Source: CAYTPI01 sp964439625 (lineage in GTDB: Bacteria; Chloroflexota; Anaerolineae; Aggregatilineales; UBA3940). From it: 64,000 nt of DNA. The stretch is taken from positions 1-64,000 of the forward strand of contig CAYTPI010000002.1 in assembly GCA_964439625.1 (NCBI GenBank), in the 5' to 3' direction. Both the position numbers and the translations under genes were made by a program. The notes below the pieces were generated by a model that worked only from the letters and a program-made list of their open reading frames with translations, did no database searches and was not told the origin of the DNA. Of this stretch, positions 7,645 through 17,512 are shown piece after piece (position 1 is the stretch's first letter; the number at the start of each line of letters is the position of its first letter).

Positions 7645-7987
7645 CCTCGTCTTCTTTTGCTTCCGCTGCAGCTTTCTTCCCTTCTTCCACGGCCTTATCC
7701 TCAGCTTTCATCGTCAGTTCAGCAATTTCCGCCTGATCTTCGTCTTCGTCCTCAAAGCTAATGATCCAGATGCAGGCACCAGCCACAAGAATCGTGGCAA
7801 TAATCAACGAAACCCATTGCCCCGGCAGCAAGCCCACATCGCGGGCCTCGATCACCAGCAGAATGACCATCCCCAATGCAAGCACGAACCAAGCTGAGAG
7901 GCGTGGGTAGCGATCAGCGATTTTAATCACAGGGCCCAAGGGGCCTTGGCGCATATTGTCTATTGTGCGATCCAGAAAATCCGTCAT
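7634..7987 (-). CDS. Small membrane protein with Lys/Glu/Ala tail
   Basis: 117 residues, family not recognised. Two membrane segments (about 31-45 and 59-75) form a hairpin, followed by an acidic loop (EDEDEDQAE) and a highly charged Ala/Lys/Glu helix at the C-terminus that could be a coiled coil. Both termini are predicted on the same side. Its 3' end overlaps the M24 peptidase gene by 11 bases in convergent orientation. Confidence 0.65.
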   Translation of the reverse strand: MTDFLDRTIDNMRQGPLGPVIKIADRYPRLSAWFVLALGMVILLVIEARDVGLLPGQWVSLIIATILVAGACIWIISFEDEDEDQAEIAELTMKAEDKAVEEGKKAAAEAKEDEAKE

Positions 7988-8071
7988 ATGTGTCTAAATC
8001 CTGTGTACAGATGCAAGTAATGCAGCGGAGCGTATTGTCCTGCAATCGAATTGCTTTTGCAAGGATCAAAC

Positions 8072-8103
8072 AAAAAACGGCTTCCTGGCGTCGGGGAGCC
8101 GTT
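8072..8103 (-). terminator. Terminator after the CoaE gene
   Basis: Read on the minus strand, a GC-rich stem (AACGGCT / AGCCGTT, extended by GG/CC with one imperfect pair) is followed by six T. It ends the leftward transcript of the gene at 8126. Confidence 0.85.
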
Positions 8104-8125
8104 CTATTAAGTTGGTTGAGCAGTT

Positions 8126-9289
8126 TTAGATTGGTTTCAGGACGCGGTCGGTGCGTAAGCGCTTCGTGAGCAGTTTGGCATCATCAGCCACATCAGTATC
8201 ACGGGCGGCTTCGCGCCAATCTGGTACTTTAAGCTCTTCAATCGACTTAAGCTCATAGTCTTGTCTCTTGGCAATATCATCTGTCGTAACAGGTGACTCC
8301 TTTGGCACAAACAACAAAACAATCTCACTTTGCAAATCAGAAGAGGCGGCCTCAACCCCTTCAATTAACAGTTGAACTGTCTCTTGGAGGGGGGCACTCT
8401 TATCGATTAAAAATTCTGGGATGCGAGTAATCAGGTTCTCGACCTGCCAGCCAATCAAACCAACAACATTGTCACCTTGAACTGCCATCATATACGCTTG
8501 TTGACCAAAACGCTTAAGTACATCCATACGAGATAGAGAAGAGCCAGTCTGCGCGTTAATGAACTTAGCAATTGCCTCAGCTTGCATCGGCCCACCACGC
8601 CGCATTGAAAGCGGGCCCGCACCCGGTTTCGATGTCTCTACTGTCTTGACATCGACGTCTGGGTCAACCAGCGTTGTATTACTTTCGCTAAGAACCTCTT
8701 TGAGCTTAGCCTTTACCTGCTTGTAAGTGCTTTCATAAGATGTGCCATTACTGATGATGACGCCAGCACGCGCCAGCTTTTCCGATTGCGGATTCTGCGC
8801 ATTGATGCGCATGTTCGCATCTTGCTCACTGAGTTTGCGATCATTCATTAGGCGCGCCAATTGTACATCACGCGGGGCATCTACGACCCAGACTGAATCA
8901 CATAAGTCTGCGAGATCGCCCTCTAACAGCTTAATGGCTTCCACGACGATAATATCTTGCTTAGCCCGCCGAATGAGCAAGCCCACGACTTGGCGCACAA
9001 TTGGGTGGGTAATCTCTTCAAGTTTTTTCAGGGCTTCGGGGTCGCTGAAGGCAATACGCCCAAGGCGCTCACGGTCAATTTGACCGTTTTCTGCCAAAAT
9101 GAACTTGCCGAAGTAGTCTACGATAGGCTGGTATGCTGGGGCACCAGGAGCCATTGCACGGCGCACGAGGCCGTCCGCATCGATGCCGAAGGCACCAAGA
9201 TGTTCGAGCATACGTCGGACAAGGCTTTTTCCAGTGGCAATGTTACCGGTTAAGCCGATGATCGTTTTGCCCGGGTATTTCTCACTCAT
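8126..9289 (-). CDS. coaE: Dephospho-CoA kinase with extra C-terminal domain
   Basis: 387 residues, about twice a normal CoaE. Residues 1-200 are a full CoaE: P-loop GNIATGKS (15-22), GIDADGLV, the VVDAPRDVQLARLM lid region and the TSYESTYKQV end. It phosphorylates the ribose of dephospho-CoA, the last step of CoA synthesis. After a linker (about 201-225) comes a second domain of about 160 residues with MQAEAIAKFIN, YMMAVQGDNVVGLIGW and a beta-rich end, which looks GNAT-like though the acetyl-CoA loop is not clear. The start is supported by GGAG 7 bases upstream. Monocistronic, with its own terminator. Confidence 0.92.
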   Translation of the reverse strand: MSEKYPGKTIIGLTGNIATGKSLVRRMLEHLGAFGIDADGLVRRAMAPGAPAYQPIVDYFGKFILAENGQIDRERLGRIAFSDPEALKKLEEITHPIVRQVVGLLIRRAKQDIIVVEAIKLLEGDLADLCDSVWVVDAPRDVQLARLMNDRKLSEQDANMRINAQNPQSEKLARAGVIISNGTSYESTYKQVKAKLKEVLSESNTTLVDPDVDVKTVETSKPGAGPLSMRRGGPMQAEAIAKFINAQTGSSLSRMDVLKRFGQQAYMMAVQGDNVVGLIGWQVENLITRIPEFLIDKSAPLQETVQLLIEGVEAASSDLQSEIVLLFVPKESPVTTDDIAKRQDYELKSIEELKVPDWREAARDTDVADDAKLLTKRLRTDRVLKPI

Positions 9290-9376
9290 GGCAAGCTCCA
9301 GAAGGCGAGGGATCTGTCATCGGACATTTTAGCCCTGCCAACCGAGAGCGTCAACATGCATATCAACACTGTTAGT

Positions 9377-11482
9377 TTACTGATTGTCAAGTGCATCGAT
9401 TGCAGCCTCAAGCAGAGGATCACGTTCACCCAGTAATATTTCTTCTGTTACTGGAACTGTTACATTCGGCACCACGCCAATTCCTTCAATGTGAATCTCA
9501 CCGTTTTGATCTACTGCGCGCCCAATTGTAAAGCGAACGCTCAAACCTGGGCTGGGCGGCATCAAGAAATCTTCAACACTGCCACCGAGACCCGCCGTTG
9601 GGAAATGTCCAACGATGGTTGCCCGGTCTTGCAACGTCATATTGTACGAAAAGAACTCACAGGCACTGGCGCAGTTGGGGCCAACAATCACGACAATATC
9701 GCCATCATATCGTAATGATGGGTCGGGCAGAATGAACTCATCGACAGCTTCCTCATCAAAGAAGAATGCATCCAGCGTTTCATCATAGTAACCTGTATTG
9801 CCCAGTTCCAGCGCTTCGTCAAAGAAGTAGGCCGCCATCTGGTCAGCAAGAAAGCCACTACCACCGCCATTCTCACGCATATCAAGGATTAAGCCGGGGA
9901 CTGCGTTATCATTGAGATTGGTCATTAAGCGTTCCCATAATTGAATTGTCAGTAAATCATTGTCAAAAAAGCTTGTGATCTCAGCGTAGACATAGCCATT
10001 ATCGAGCGGTTGATATTGAACAGGTAGTTCAAACCCAGTTGCCCTCGGAGCAAACGGCCCAGTCTCCCAGCTTTCGTCCTCAGTAACGCCTTCTAATGAC
10101 ACACCAACAGGCTCACCTCCGTTTGATGGAATGTATTCAACGGTTACTGTTTCCCCAACTGGCACGCGTGTTCGCTGACGCAGTTGGTTCAAACGCTCAA
10201 CGTGGGGCGTACTAAACGGCGCGAGAATCAGCGTTTGGTTGACGAGGGCCTCAGCGATGGGTTTGCCATTCCAAGATACAATCTCATCGCCAATACGAAT
10301 GCCTGCTTCGTCCGCAGGTAACCCCTCACCAACAAATGTCACAATGACACGGCCATCACTTGTTTCACCGATTGCCATCCCAATGCCCCCAGTAATTACC
10401 TGTTCGTATTGAGCGAAAGTTGCAGGCAGAAACTGGAAACTAATGTGACCGTCAGGGATCTCCCAAAGAAAATCTCTCAGAGCAGCATCGTACAGATCAA
10501 TGCTGTTTTCCCGCTCGGCTTCTTCAAAGCGAGGACGGTAGGTCGCAGAGAGCGCATCCCAATCAAGGTCTTTGCTCTCGGTGAAGGCATACTCATTGCG
10601 GAACTTCTCAACCATGGCGTCAAAGGCTTCGGTTGGAGGTAAGTCAGAGTAATCAACAAGGGCAGAGTTTTCTGGCTCAACCAGATCGATATCAACCACG
10701 CGCGAGCGGTCAAAGGTAAATGGCGCTGTATCCAAATCAACGACTGTCCAACCCTGAGAGACCTCGACGACCGTCTCATCGCCTGTGAACAGTAGACCAT
10801 CTGATCCAAAGTCTGATGGGAAGCCTTGGCCAAGGTTCGCTGCATAAATCAAGAATTTGCCACCGGCGATCTCTTTATCAAGCTCAGGATCAACGTCATC
10901 AAATGTCCGCGTTGATGCATATGCCGTCGACCAACCACCACCACCGAGATCGCGCTCTTCTAAGTATGGGTCTCCCCAGATGTTGTTCCAATAGGCAACA
11001 GCAAACACCATCACCCCGGCATCTGTGAGGCCGTCATTATCTACGTCACGTAAGGTACCTTGCGGCTCGGCAGGAAGTGCCAGACTGTAATCAAAAGGGG
11101 AGGCGAAAAAGTCAGATGTAATCTGGCCAAGCGTCTGTGACTCAACCGGAAAAATAAACTCCTCATTCCGATCTATGAAGCCTGCCTGATCCTCTAGAAT
11201 GATGATTGGTGCAGCAACGCCAACAGTAAAAAAAGGGTTAGTGTAGTCTACGCTACCAGAGATAATAACAGGGCCCCCTTCATCATTGACAATACGCGCT
11301 GCTTCTAAACTTGTGCTAGCCGCGGCATCTCCTGTACCCGTATTCGCTGCACCTGTTGGCGCAGCAGTAGGCCGAGGATCAAGCGTCGCAGCTTCTTCAA
11401 CGACAACTACGTCATCACTAAATGGCAAGGCACATGCTATTGATGTTAAAGCGACCATTACAAATGCCAGGATTTTCTTCAC
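9377..11482 (-). CDS. S41 family (C-terminal processing-like) protease lipoprotein with PDZ domain
   Basis: 701 residues with GTG start (AAGGA upstream). Signal with lipobox ending at Cys17 (SIAC), then a Thr/Ala linker. An N-terminal region of about 260 residues carries a calcium-loop-like DVDNDGLTDAG. A helical S41 N-terminal part follows, then a PDZ domain (about 365-420) and the S41 core: RENGGGSGFLAD (536-547) and the nucleophile Ser606 in NCASACEFF. The usual CtpA Lys about 25 residues later is not evident (HFPTAGLGGS), so catalysis may be tricorn-like. It should act outside the cell on protein C-termini. Monocistronic. Confidence 0.9.
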   Translation of the reverse strand: MKKILAFVMVALTSIACALPFSDDVVVVEEAATLDPRPTAAPTGAANTGTGDAAASTSLEAARIVNDEGGPVIISGSVDYTNPFFTVGVAAPIIILEDQAGFIDRNEEFIFPVESQTLGQITSDFFASPFDYSLALPAEPQGTLRDVDNDGLTDAGVMVFAVAYWNNIWGDPYLEERDLGGGGWSTAYASTRTFDDVDPELDKEIAGGKFLIYAANLGQGFPSDFGSDGLLFTGDETVVEVSQGWTVVDLDTAPFTFDRSRVVDIDLVEPENSALVDYSDLPPTEAFDAMVEKFRNEYAFTESKDLDWDALSATYRPRFEEAERENSIDLYDAALRDFLWEIPDGHISFQFLPATFAQYEQVITGGIGMAIGETSDGRVIVTFVGEGLPADEAGIRIGDEIVSWNGKPIAEALVNQTLILAPFSTPHVERLNQLRQRTRVPVGETVTVEYIPSNGGEPVGVSLEGVTEDESWETGPFAPRATGFELPVQYQPLDNGYVYAEITSFFDNDLLTIQLWERLMTNLNDNAVPGLILDMRENGGGSGFLADQMAAYFFDEALELGNTGYYDETLDAFFFDEEAVDEFILPDPSLRYDGDIVVIVGPNCASACEFFSYNMTLQDRATIVGHFPTAGLGGSVEDFLMPPSPGLSVRFTIGRAVDQNGEIHIEGIGVVPNVTVPVTEEILLGERDPLLEAAIDALDNQ

Positions 11483-11684
11483 AAGATTGTCCTTAAACTG
11501 TCCTATTGCATGCCGGTAAGATACCCTTCGCAGGGATCACAGGCAATTCCAACAAACAGGTTCCAATACTTTCGATATAATCATGTTGTAGTCAATAGGC
11601 TCCAACGCTTCCAAGGAATTAGGGCAACTTAATAAACAAACATAGCTAATGTGACGTAATCTGGATTGATAAAGGTATACAAAC

Positions 11685-13073
11685 ATGTCTATTCAAAAAC
11701 GCTTTGCAATTATTCTGGCTGGCTTTGCCGCATTAACTACGTTGCTGACTGCACCGTTTTCATCAAATGCGGCGGCGCAGAGCGATACACCGCAAGTTGT
11801 TGTTTTAAGAGAAGCTGACGGCCCCGTCGCCCCTGCCATGCAGAACTACATCAACCAAGGGTTGACCACGGCTGATAATATGGATGCAGAAGCTCTGATC
11901 ATTATGTTGGATACGCCCGGTGGCAGCATCGATACCACAACCAAAATTGTGCAGGATATTGTTACCAGCGATGTCCCTGTGATTGTATTTGTAGGGCCGC
12001 GTGGGGCGTTGGCTGGCTCAGCCGGGTTATTCGTCACATTGGCTGGGCATGGTGCTGCTATGGCACCCGATACCGCAATTGGTGCCAGCAGTCCGATCAC
12101 GGGTACCGGGCAAGATATCGGTGGAACCGCACAACAAAAAGTCGAGGAAGCACTGGCTGCCCAAGGACGCTCACTGGCTGAACGTCGTAGTGATGAAGCA
12201 CGTGACTTCGTCAATGATGCCGTCTTTGAGGCTAAAGCTATCAGTGCCAGCGAGGCTCTAGAAATTGGCTTAATCGACTATATTGCAGAGTCCCCCGAAG
12301 ACGTTATCGAGCAGTTCGACGGCTTCACTGTGACAATTGATGGTCGAGAACGCCAACTGAATCTCGAAGGAGCGGAAGTGACGACTATCGAGAAAACAGC
12401 TCTGCAAAAGTTTCAGGATATCATCCTTAACCCCAATGTGATTTCGCTTTTGATGACGCTGGGCACTCTGATGTTGATCATCGAAATCAGGACACCCGGT
12501 GGCGGCCTCGTCGGGGTTGTTGGTGCTGCGTTTTTAGCTGTTGGCCTTTACGGTATTGGTGTGCTGCCGGTCAACTATGTCGGGTTTATTTTCCTAGCAA
12601 TCGCCGTTGCCTGCCTAATCTTAGAGGTCACAACACCGACCTTTGGGGTGTTTACTGTAGCGGGTATTGCCAGTTTGATAGTGGGCTTCCTCGTGTTATT
12701 CAATAATCCAGAGATTGCCCCCTTTGGCGAACTGTCAATTCCGCTGCTGGTTGGGCAAGCATTGGTGATCGGCGCTTTGTTCCTCGGTATGATGTACGCT
12801 ATTCTAAAAACACGCTTGGCACCGCCCATAACCGGGCAAGAGGGCTTGATCGGCAGGATAGGTGAAACGAGTACCGACTTGGCCCCAACGGGGATGGTCA
12901 AAGTATTTGGTGAGCGTTGGAAAGCAGAGAGCGTTGATGGCGCTTCAATCCCTCAAGGTATGAAAGTTCAGGTCGTTGGCATCGAAGGAATGTTGATGCT
13001 CGTTCAGCCCGTTGACCGAGTGCTAGACACACCAAAACCCGAGCTAGAAACCACAGAAATGTCGCTCGGATAG
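11685..13073 (+). CDS. NfeD family membrane serine protease (ClpP-like)
   Basis: 462 residues. A signal peptide (ending near AAAQS) is followed by a ClpP-like protease domain: DTPGGS (76-81), nucleophile Ser112 in LAGSAGLF, and a likely general base Lys152 in QKVEEAL. Then come four or five membrane segments (about 250-380) and a C-terminal OB-fold NfeD domain (GRIGETSTDLAPTGMV). The domain order matches long NfeD1b proteins, which work with SPFH/stomatin proteins in membrane quality control. No stomatin gene is adjacent. Its leader has AAAGG before the ATG. Confidence 0.93.
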   Translation: MSIQKRFAIILAGFAALTTLLTAPFSSNAAAQSDTPQVVVLREADGPVAPAMQNYINQGLTTADNMDAEALIIMLDTPGGSIDTTTKIVQDIVTSDVPVIVFVGPRGALAGSAGLFVTLAGHGAAMAPDTAIGASSPITGTGQDIGGTAQQKVEEALAAQGRSLAERRSDEARDFVNDAVFEAKAISASEALEIGLIDYIAESPEDVIEQFDGFTVTIDGRERQLNLEGAEVTTIEKTALQKFQDIILNPNVISLLMTLGTLMLIIEIRTPGGGLVGVVGAAFLAVGLYGIGVLPVNYVGFIFLAIAVACLILEVTTPTFGVFTVAGIASLIVGFLVLFNNPEIAPFGELSIPLLVGQALVIGALFLGMMYAILKTRLAPPITGQEGLIGRIGETSTDLAPTGMVKVFGERWKAESVDGASIPQGMKVQVVGIEGMLMLVQPVDRVLDTPKPELETTEMSLG

Positions 13074-13431
13074 GTTATAACATCTACTCAATATTTGTAG
13101 TGATTCACTAAATTTTAACAAGGGTGTGTTGTGGCACACCCTTTCGCATGCTACACTGCTTGTGAAAAAGCGAACGTTCAGACAAAGTCACAATGAAGCT
13201 ATTCTTCCCCCACATCTACTTAGCATTTAAAAGCTGAACATCGGTTTAAGTGGCGCGCAGCGGGAGCATGAAACCTAATAACCTTACCGAAGGCTCTCAG
13301 ATCATATTGATTAATGCTGCTGGTTTTTTGTCGCTTTTTCCCATTTCCAACATATGACATTTTCCGTGAGGCCACAGTATGGTCGGTCACGGTGATTTTT
13401 AATCGAAATTACTATTTGAAAGGATACATTA
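13074..13431 (+). other. Intergenic region with hairpin before the RNase J gene
   Basis: No gene is visible in these 358 bases. A 9-bp hairpin (AAGGGTGTG at 13120-13128 with CACACCCTT at 13135-13143) follows the NfeD gene and may end its transcript, though its T-tail is poor. A T-run GGTTTTTTG lies near 13320-13329, with no strong stem before it. RNase J leaders are often structured, but I recognise no known RNA element here. Confidence 0.5.
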
Positions 13432-15105
13432 TTGGTAAACCCTGAAGACGGCCTGGTGAGGATTGTTCCGCTGGGCGGTCTGGGAGAGATTGGTAAAAAC
13501 ATGAGCATCATCGAATATCATGATGCGAACACCCATGCCTCACTTATCATTGATGCGGGCATTATGTTCCCCGAGAATGATATGTTGGGGATCGACTACA
13601 TCATCCCAGACTACAACTATATTATGGATAAGCTTGACACCGTTGAAGGTGTCATCATTACGCATGGGCACGAGGATCATACTGGTGCTATCTCGCATCT
13701 AATGCAAGATGTACAGGCCCCGGTTTACTCAACGCCAATGACGCGGGCCCTCCTCGAAGGCAAGCTCAAAGAGGCGGGTATTGACGACAGGGTGACACTC
13801 GTAACCCTACAAGCAGGTGACACAATGCGGATGGGTACTTTCCTCGTCGAGGCGTTTCATCAGTGTCACAGTATCCCAGACAGCTTGGGCTTGGGCATCA
13901 CAACCCCCTTGGGCTTAATCGTCCATACAGGGGACTTCAAGATCGACCAAACTCCCGTTGACGGCTGGGCTAACGATTTCGGCAAACTGGCCGAGTTCGG
14001 CGAACGCGGTGTGCTGGCATTAATGTCCGATAGTACCAACGTGACTGTTCCAGGTTGGACGCCAACCGAAGTCATGATTGACGCCGCCTTTGATAAGGTC
14101 TTTCGTGAAGCAGATGGACGCATTTTTATCGCGACTTTCTCTTCGCTAATCTCACGTGTACAGCAAGTTGCCAATGCCGCCAAGCGCTACAACCGTAAAA
14201 TAGCTGTCACGGGTTACAGCATGATCCGTAATACTGGTATCGCCCGTGATCTTGGCTACCTCGATATTCCAGATCGCATGTTGGTTGACCTCAGTGAAGC
14301 GCACCATCTACCCAATAGCGAGGTGGTCATTCTAACTACAGGCACCCAAGGCGAACCTCGTGCCGGGCTGGGACGGTTATCCCGCGGGATTCATCGCCAG
14401 ATGGACATCGAGCCGGACGACACGATTATCATGTCCTCTCATCCGATCCCAGGTAATGAGGAGCTTGTTCACCGTACGATGAACAAGCTGATTCAACGTG
14501 GCGCAAACGTTGTGTACGATTCGGTCGCGTCAGTGCATGTATCAGGGCATGGTGCGTACGAAGAATTGAAGTTCGTCCACAATATGCTGCGTCCTAAGTT
14601 CTTTATTCCGGTTCATGGCGAACTACGCCATCTACAGGCACATGCAAAAATGGCGATGGAACTGGGACAAAAGCCGGAAAACATTGCTGTTGTAGAAAAT
14701 GGGCACATCATCGACATTACTGCCGATCAACTCACCATCGGTGAACGTGTACCTGGGGGTTATGTCTTCGTTGATGGTACCGGAGTCGGTGACGTTGGCC
14801 CTGAAGTCCTGCGTGACCGAGAAATTCTGGGCCGCCACGGTTTTGTAATCATTGCTGTGACGCTCGACCGTGACACGCGCCAGATGATTGGTCAGCCAGA
14901 GATTATCTCTCGTGGATTTGTTTTCGTGCGGGATGCGCGCGAGCTGATGAATGCCACGCAAAACGCAGTTAAGGAAGTTGTAGACAATAACCGCGGTGGG
15001 TCGCTGCGCAACTTAAAGCGTGATATCGAAAAGCGTTTGGATCGTTTCTTCTACAGTGAAACGCGCCGCCGTCCTATGATCTTTGCAGCTGTAAATGAAG
15101 TCTAG
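13432..15105 (+). CDS. rnj: Ribonuclease J
   Basis: 557 residues, full length. Metallo-beta-lactamase motifs HGHEDH (78-83) and HTGDFKID, a beta-CASP domain with SDSTNVTVPGWTPTE and the HVSGH motif, and a C-terminal domain ending YSETRRRPMI, which is diagnostic for RNase J. It is a 5'-to-3' exo- and endoribonuclease for mRNA decay and rRNA maturation, likely including the stalk around 5S. The start is TTG at 13432, supported by AAAGGA 7-8 bases upstream and by the VRIVPLGGLGEIGKNM start of the family. Confidence 0.97.
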   Translation: MVNPEDGLVRIVPLGGLGEIGKNMSIIEYHDANTHASLIIDAGIMFPENDMLGIDYIIPDYNYIMDKLDTVEGVIITHGHEDHTGAISHLMQDVQAPVYSTPMTRALLEGKLKEAGIDDRVTLVTLQAGDTMRMGTFLVEAFHQCHSIPDSLGLGITTPLGLIVHTGDFKIDQTPVDGWANDFGKLAEFGERGVLALMSDSTNVTVPGWTPTEVMIDAAFDKVFREADGRIFIATFSSLISRVQQVANAAKRYNRKIAVTGYSMIRNTGIARDLGYLDIPDRMLVDLSEAHHLPNSEVVILTTGTQGEPRAGLGRLSRGIHRQMDIEPDDTIIMSSHPIPGNEELVHRTMNKLIQRGANVVYDSVASVHVSGHGAYEELKFVHNMLRPKFFIPVHGELRHLQAHAKMAMELGQKPENIAVVENGHIIDITADQLTIGERVPGGYVFVDGTGVGDVGPEVLRDREILGRHGFVIIAVTLDRDTRQMIGQPEIISRGFVFVRDARELMNATQNAVKEVVDNNRGGSLRNLKRDIEKRLDRFFYSETRRRPMIFAAVNEV

Positions 15106-15147
15106 ACTGTTTGCATCATGCTCCAGTCACGGGAATAATCTGCAGCT

Positions 15148-16428
15148 GTGAAACAACAATTAGTAAACCATTGGGAAGCTCTACTCAGGTGGGGCTTCTT
15201 GCTTATACTAACGTTTGCCGTGTCGGCATGTGTGCAAACGATTGAATCCGAAGGCAGCGAAGCCCTGCCTAATATCACCTCGGAGATCATCGAAGAATTG
15301 CCCACCAGTTTACCCACCCCTTCTCCCCCACCCACACCGCGGATTGCTTCGGATGGGTTGCCCTCAACACGTTTGTTATGGGAATGGGCTGAGGTAGCCC
15401 GGCCTACCGCAGCCCAACCGACTCAAGATCGGGTAGCGGTAGTCGCTGCCGATGGTCGCTTTTTGTGGCTTAATGAGGAAACAGGCCGGACAATTGCCGC
15501 TGCCTTTTTATGGGAAACTAGGATTCCAGGAGATACGGAGGCCGACCTAATTGCAAACGGTACACTCGCCGTTGTGTCTGTAAGAGAACTCACAGTTAAC
15601 CCGACCTCTGGCCTGATTAATACGCGTTCGCGCTTGGTGATCTACGACGGTGAGGCTAACGAACTTTGGTCTCTTCCAGAGCTTGGCTCACAGCGCTTCT
15701 ATGACGCCGTCCTGACCACTAATCTGGTGGTTGTAGGCCAGTGGCCCTATGGTTTTACGGATAACACACTGACGGCCTATGAGGTCTTCACCGGGCAAGA
15801 AGTCTGGCAAATCGAGGAAGAAGGCAATGGCTTTCAACAAGTATTGTCAGATAACACATTGCTCTATGTACTTGTCGATGAAGAAGGTGGCGACTCTGTT
15901 ACAGGTTATGATTTGCGATCCGGTATTGAGGTTTGGCGTTGGCGCGATGAAGACATGCCCCAACCCTTACTAATTGCACGCCACGAGACGACGATCTACA
16001 TCCTTGACTCATCGATGGTGATTGCGCTTGATGCTGAGACTGGGCGAGAGCGTTGGCGTTCGCGGATAGGGGCTGCTACCGATGCTGGTTTCCGTGCAGC
16101 AAATGGCCTCTACTACACTGCCGTCCCTCCTTCTGAAGAAAACACACGCCCGGGCCTTGCTGCCTTTTCCACTGATAGTGGAGAGCTTGAATGGAATGCT
16201 TTGGCTGGCCTGGTGATTGACCCACTAACACTGACAGAGGATGCCCTCTGGGCTTTGGTCAAGAACTATGATTCTGGCGAAGTAGCTCTCAGTGGCATAG
16301 ACCCTGACAGTGGCTTAGAGCAAGTTCGCGTGCCAATCGGGCGTGACCCTAATATTTTGTATTCAATCAACGCTGAGGACCAAGTAATTATCGTCGCAGG
16401 AGATACCTTACGTGCCTATGGTTATTGA
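15148..16428 (+). CDS. PQQ-type beta-propeller lipoprotein
   Basis: 426 residues with GTG start. A lipoprotein signal ends at Cys28 (AVSAC), followed by a Pro/Thr-rich linker (PTPSPPPTP). The rest is a repeat protein with AxDxxTGxxxW-type blades, such as AYEVFTGQEVWQIEE, YDLRSGIEVWRW and ALDAETGRERWRS, typical of PQQ-binding-like propellers of the BamB type. It lies outside the membrane; in a monoderm it probably binds protein or carbohydrate and is not expected to be an enzyme. It begins 42 bases after RNase J. Confidence 0.88.
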   Translation: MKQQLVNHWEALLRWGFLLILTFAVSACVQTIESEGSEALPNITSEIIEELPTSLPTPSPPPTPRIASDGLPSTRLLWEWAEVARPTAAQPTQDRVAVVAADGRFLWLNEETGRTIAAAFLWETRIPGDTEADLIANGTLAVVSVRELTVNPTSGLINTRSRLVIYDGEANELWSLPELGSQRFYDAVLTTNLVVVGQWPYGFTDNTLTAYEVFTGQEVWQIEEEGNGFQQVLSDNTLLYVLVDEEGGDSVTGYDLRSGIEVWRWRDEDMPQPLLIARHETTIYILDSSMVIALDAETGRERWRSRIGAATDAGFRAANGLYYTAVPPSEENTRPGLAAFSTDSGELEWNALAGLVIDPLTLTEDALWALVKNYDSGEVALSGIDPDSGLEQVRVPIGRDPNILYSINAEDQVIIVAGDTLRAYGY

Positions 16429-16489
16429 TGCGGAAATTTACCCCCAATGACGCTACACTCCAGCCAACGTCACGCTGTAGGGTAATATC

Positions 16490-17512
16490 ATGACCACACA
16501 TGCTGAGACACATATTCACTTAACACCAACCACATCAATCAATCGTATCCTCAACGGGATGTGGCAGGTATCTGGGGCGCATGGCTTTATTGATCGCCAA
16601 GCAGCACTCCAAAACATGTTTACCTATCATGATGCTGGCCTCACCACATGGGATCTTGCCGATCATTACGGCCCAGCCGAGGACTTAATCGGCGACTTCC
16701 GCCGAAGGCTGGCTGACCGTGACGGGCCAGAGGCACTTGACGACTTGTTGGCTTTCACGAAGTGGGTGCCGCGCCCTGGCCCAATGACCAAAGCAATTGT
16801 TGAGCAGAACATCGGCGTTTCGCTGCATCGAATGCAGGTCGATGCGCTCGACATGCTGCAATTTCATTGGTGGGACTATGCCGACGAGCGCTACCTCGAT
16901 GCGATGCAGCAGATGGCCACCCTTCAGTTAGAGGGCAAGATCAACTTGTTGAGTCTTACAAACTTCGACACCAAGCACCTTGAGCGTATCGAGCAGGCGG
17001 GCGTCAAGATTATTTCTAACCAGGTGCAGTTTTCTCTGGTAGATATGCGTCCATTGGTAGCGATGGCACCTTACTGTGAGGCCAATCATGTCAAGCTTCT
17101 AACTTACGGCACGCTGTGTGGTGGCCTGTTGTCAGAGAAGTATCTTGATGCACCAGAGCCAAAGCGCAGCCAGCTAAATACTGCCAGCCTTAGCAAATAC
17201 AAAAACATGATCGATACATGGGGCGGTTGGGCCTTGTTCCAACAACTGCTACAAGTTGTCAATACCATTGCCCAAAAACACAACGTATCGATTGCCAATG
17301 TAGCGACACGCTTCATCCTTGAACAGCCAGGCGTCGGTGGTGTCATCATTGGGGCACGGCTTGGCATCAGTGAGCATATTGACGATAACTTACGCGTCTT
17401 CAGCTTTGCCCTAGGCGCAGAAGACCGCGAGCAGATCAATACCGTGCTGGCAAAAAGCCGTGATTTATTCCAACTCATCGGAGATTGTGGTGATGAGTAC
17501 CGCAGACGTTAA
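16490..17512 (+). CDS. Aldo/keto reductase
   Basis: 340 residues, TIM barrel. Catalytic residues are visible: Asp in WDLADHYG, Tyr in the same segment, Lys in FTKWVP and His in LQFHWWDY. The C-terminal NADPH-binding part has GGVIIGARLGISEHIDDNL, typical of the family. It reduces carbonyl compounds with NADPH; the natural substrate is not clear. A purine-rich TAGGGTAA precedes the ATG. The C-terminal 20 bases overlap the rsmG start, so the two are probably translated together. Confidence 0.93.
   Translation: MTTHAETHIHLTPTTSINRILNGMWQVSGAHGFIDRQAALQNMFTYHDAGLTTWDLADHYGPAEDLIGDFRRRLADRDGPEALDDLLAFTKWVPRPGPMTKAIVEQNIGVSLHRMQVDALDMLQFHWWDYADERYLDAMQQMATLQLEGKINLLSLTNFDTKHLERIEQAGVKIISNQVQFSLVDMRPLVAMAPYCEANHVKLLTYGTLCGGLLSEKYLDAPEPKRSQLNTASLSKYKNMIDTWGGWALFQQLLQVVNTIAQKHNVSIANVATRFILEQPGVGGVIIGARLGISEHIDDNLRVFSFALGAEDREQINTVLAKSRDLFQLIGDCGDEYRRR

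Noticed and set aside
11576..11581. TATAAT before the NfeD gene as promoter
   Set aside because: No acceptable -35 at 15-19 bases upstream.
13172..13179. GAACGTTC as an SOS (LexA) box
   Set aside because: The known Gram-positive box needs a 4-base centre between CGAAC and GTTCG, which is absent here.
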